DNA of 6,148 bases from Verrucomicrobiales bacterium (lineage in GTDB: Bacteria > Verrucomicrobiota > Verrucomicrobiia > Verrucomicrobiales > SKLO01): positions 1-6,148 of the forward strand of contig SKLO01000514.1 in the NCBI GenBank assembly GCA_007123195.1, given 5' to 3'. This document shows, one piece after another, positions 5,941-6,148 of the stretch. Numbering within the stretch: position 1 is the stretch's first letter; each line of letters opens with the position of its first letter. The position numbers and the translations under genes were made by a program. The notes beneath the pieces were generated by a model, which had not been told where the DNA came from, searched no databases, and was given only the letters and a program-made list of their open reading frames with translations.

Positions 5941-6148
5941 GTGCGCTGCCTGCCTGCCCGGACTCAGGTCAGGTATTGGCGTTCAGAACCTACTCCCATT
6001 CAGCGGCTTACGGAGCTACATTTCACAGCTAGCCTGGCACGTTTTTCCGCCGCTGCCGCCGTCGAAGGCTGGGATCCCGGCACCGAAAGCTGGTTCAATC
6101 ACCATCGGCGCGCCTACCGTTACACCGGCACCGCCGATCCGGACGGTC
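5941..6148 (+). CDS. Partial open frame running off the right edge, unrecognised
   Basis: The frame is open from 5896 to the edge. No ATG is seen in it; GTG 5941 and CTG 6034 are possible starts. The coding-like part begins near 6040, where the sequence becomes GC-rich again: AAAAVEGWDPGTESWF, then NHHRRAYRYTGTADPDG at the edge, with tryptophan, tyrosine and histidine residues and G/C in about 26 of 36 third codon positions. Before about 6030 the same frame reads like translated non-coding DNA. I do not recognise the family. Another plus frame over the last 110 bases is open too, and a minus frame as well, so this may be the start of a new gene, a truncated fragment, or chance. The downstream sequence would decide it. 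Confidence 0.3.
   Translation, partial: MRCLPARTQVRYWRSEPTPIQRLTELHFTASLARFSAAAAVEGWDPGTESWFNHHRRAYRYTGTADPDG

Noticed and set aside
5757..6032. 91-codon plus-strand frame after the toxin
   Set aside because: The composition is random-looking, with no motif and no ribosome site, and it spans the pyrimidine-rich repeat-like tract.
1..6148. CRISPR array, tRNA or rRNA genes
   Set aside because: I saw no regularly spaced direct repeats, and no tRNA cloverleaf or rRNA sequence, on reading both strands.

Overview
The window is GC-rich chromosomal DNA from a bacterium. The protein types point to the Planctomycetes–Verrucomicrobia–Chlamydiae (PVC) group, most likely Verrucomicrobiota. The indications are a YmdB-type phosphoesterase with the GDHIWD motif variant, a large secreted SASA-family esterase with a catalytic AGQSNM block of the kind expanded in PVC genomes, starts without clear Shine-Dalgarno sites, and an intergenic repeat-like segment. 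The taxonomy is an inference from protein character, not from a marker gene.

Left part (1-3099): a YmdB-like metallophosphoesterase runs leftward off the window edge. It diverges from a rightward pair: a secreted N-acetylmuramoyl-L-alanine amidase (590-2173) with all expected zinc and catalytic residues and a proline-rich C-terminal tail, and 41 bases later an atypical short-chain dehydrogenase/epimerase of the YeeZ type (2215-3099). The close spacing suggests the pair is co-transcribed.

Middle (3100-4988): a gap with a perfect 9-bp hairpin, then an exported SASA/SGNH carbohydrate esterase (3329-4744). Between its nucleophile block and its second conserved block lies a predicted beta-rich insert, possibly PA14-like. 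It is followed by a gap with two hairpin-capable segments and no convincing gene.

Right part (4989-6148): a type II toxin-antitoxin cassette, with a Phd/YefM-type antitoxin and a VapC PIN-domain RNase toxin overlapping by one base (TGATG). An inverted repeat flanks the antitoxin start codon and is a candidate autoregulatory operator. The antitoxin gene is clearly less GC-rich (about 56% by hand count over 240 bases) than the genes to its left (about 73-75% in sampled stretches), consistent with horizontal acquisition. After it come roughly 330 bases of non-coding, repeat-like DNA. A GC-rich open frame then runs off the right edge and may be the start or a fragment of another gene.

The genes are functionally separate: cell-wall remodelling and housekeeping on the left, polysaccharide deacetylation in the centre, and an accessory stability/stress module on the right. 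I found no clearly new multi-gene system. The points most worth checking are the insert-bearing esterase, the operator-like repeat over the antitoxin start, and the unexplained DNA after the toxin.
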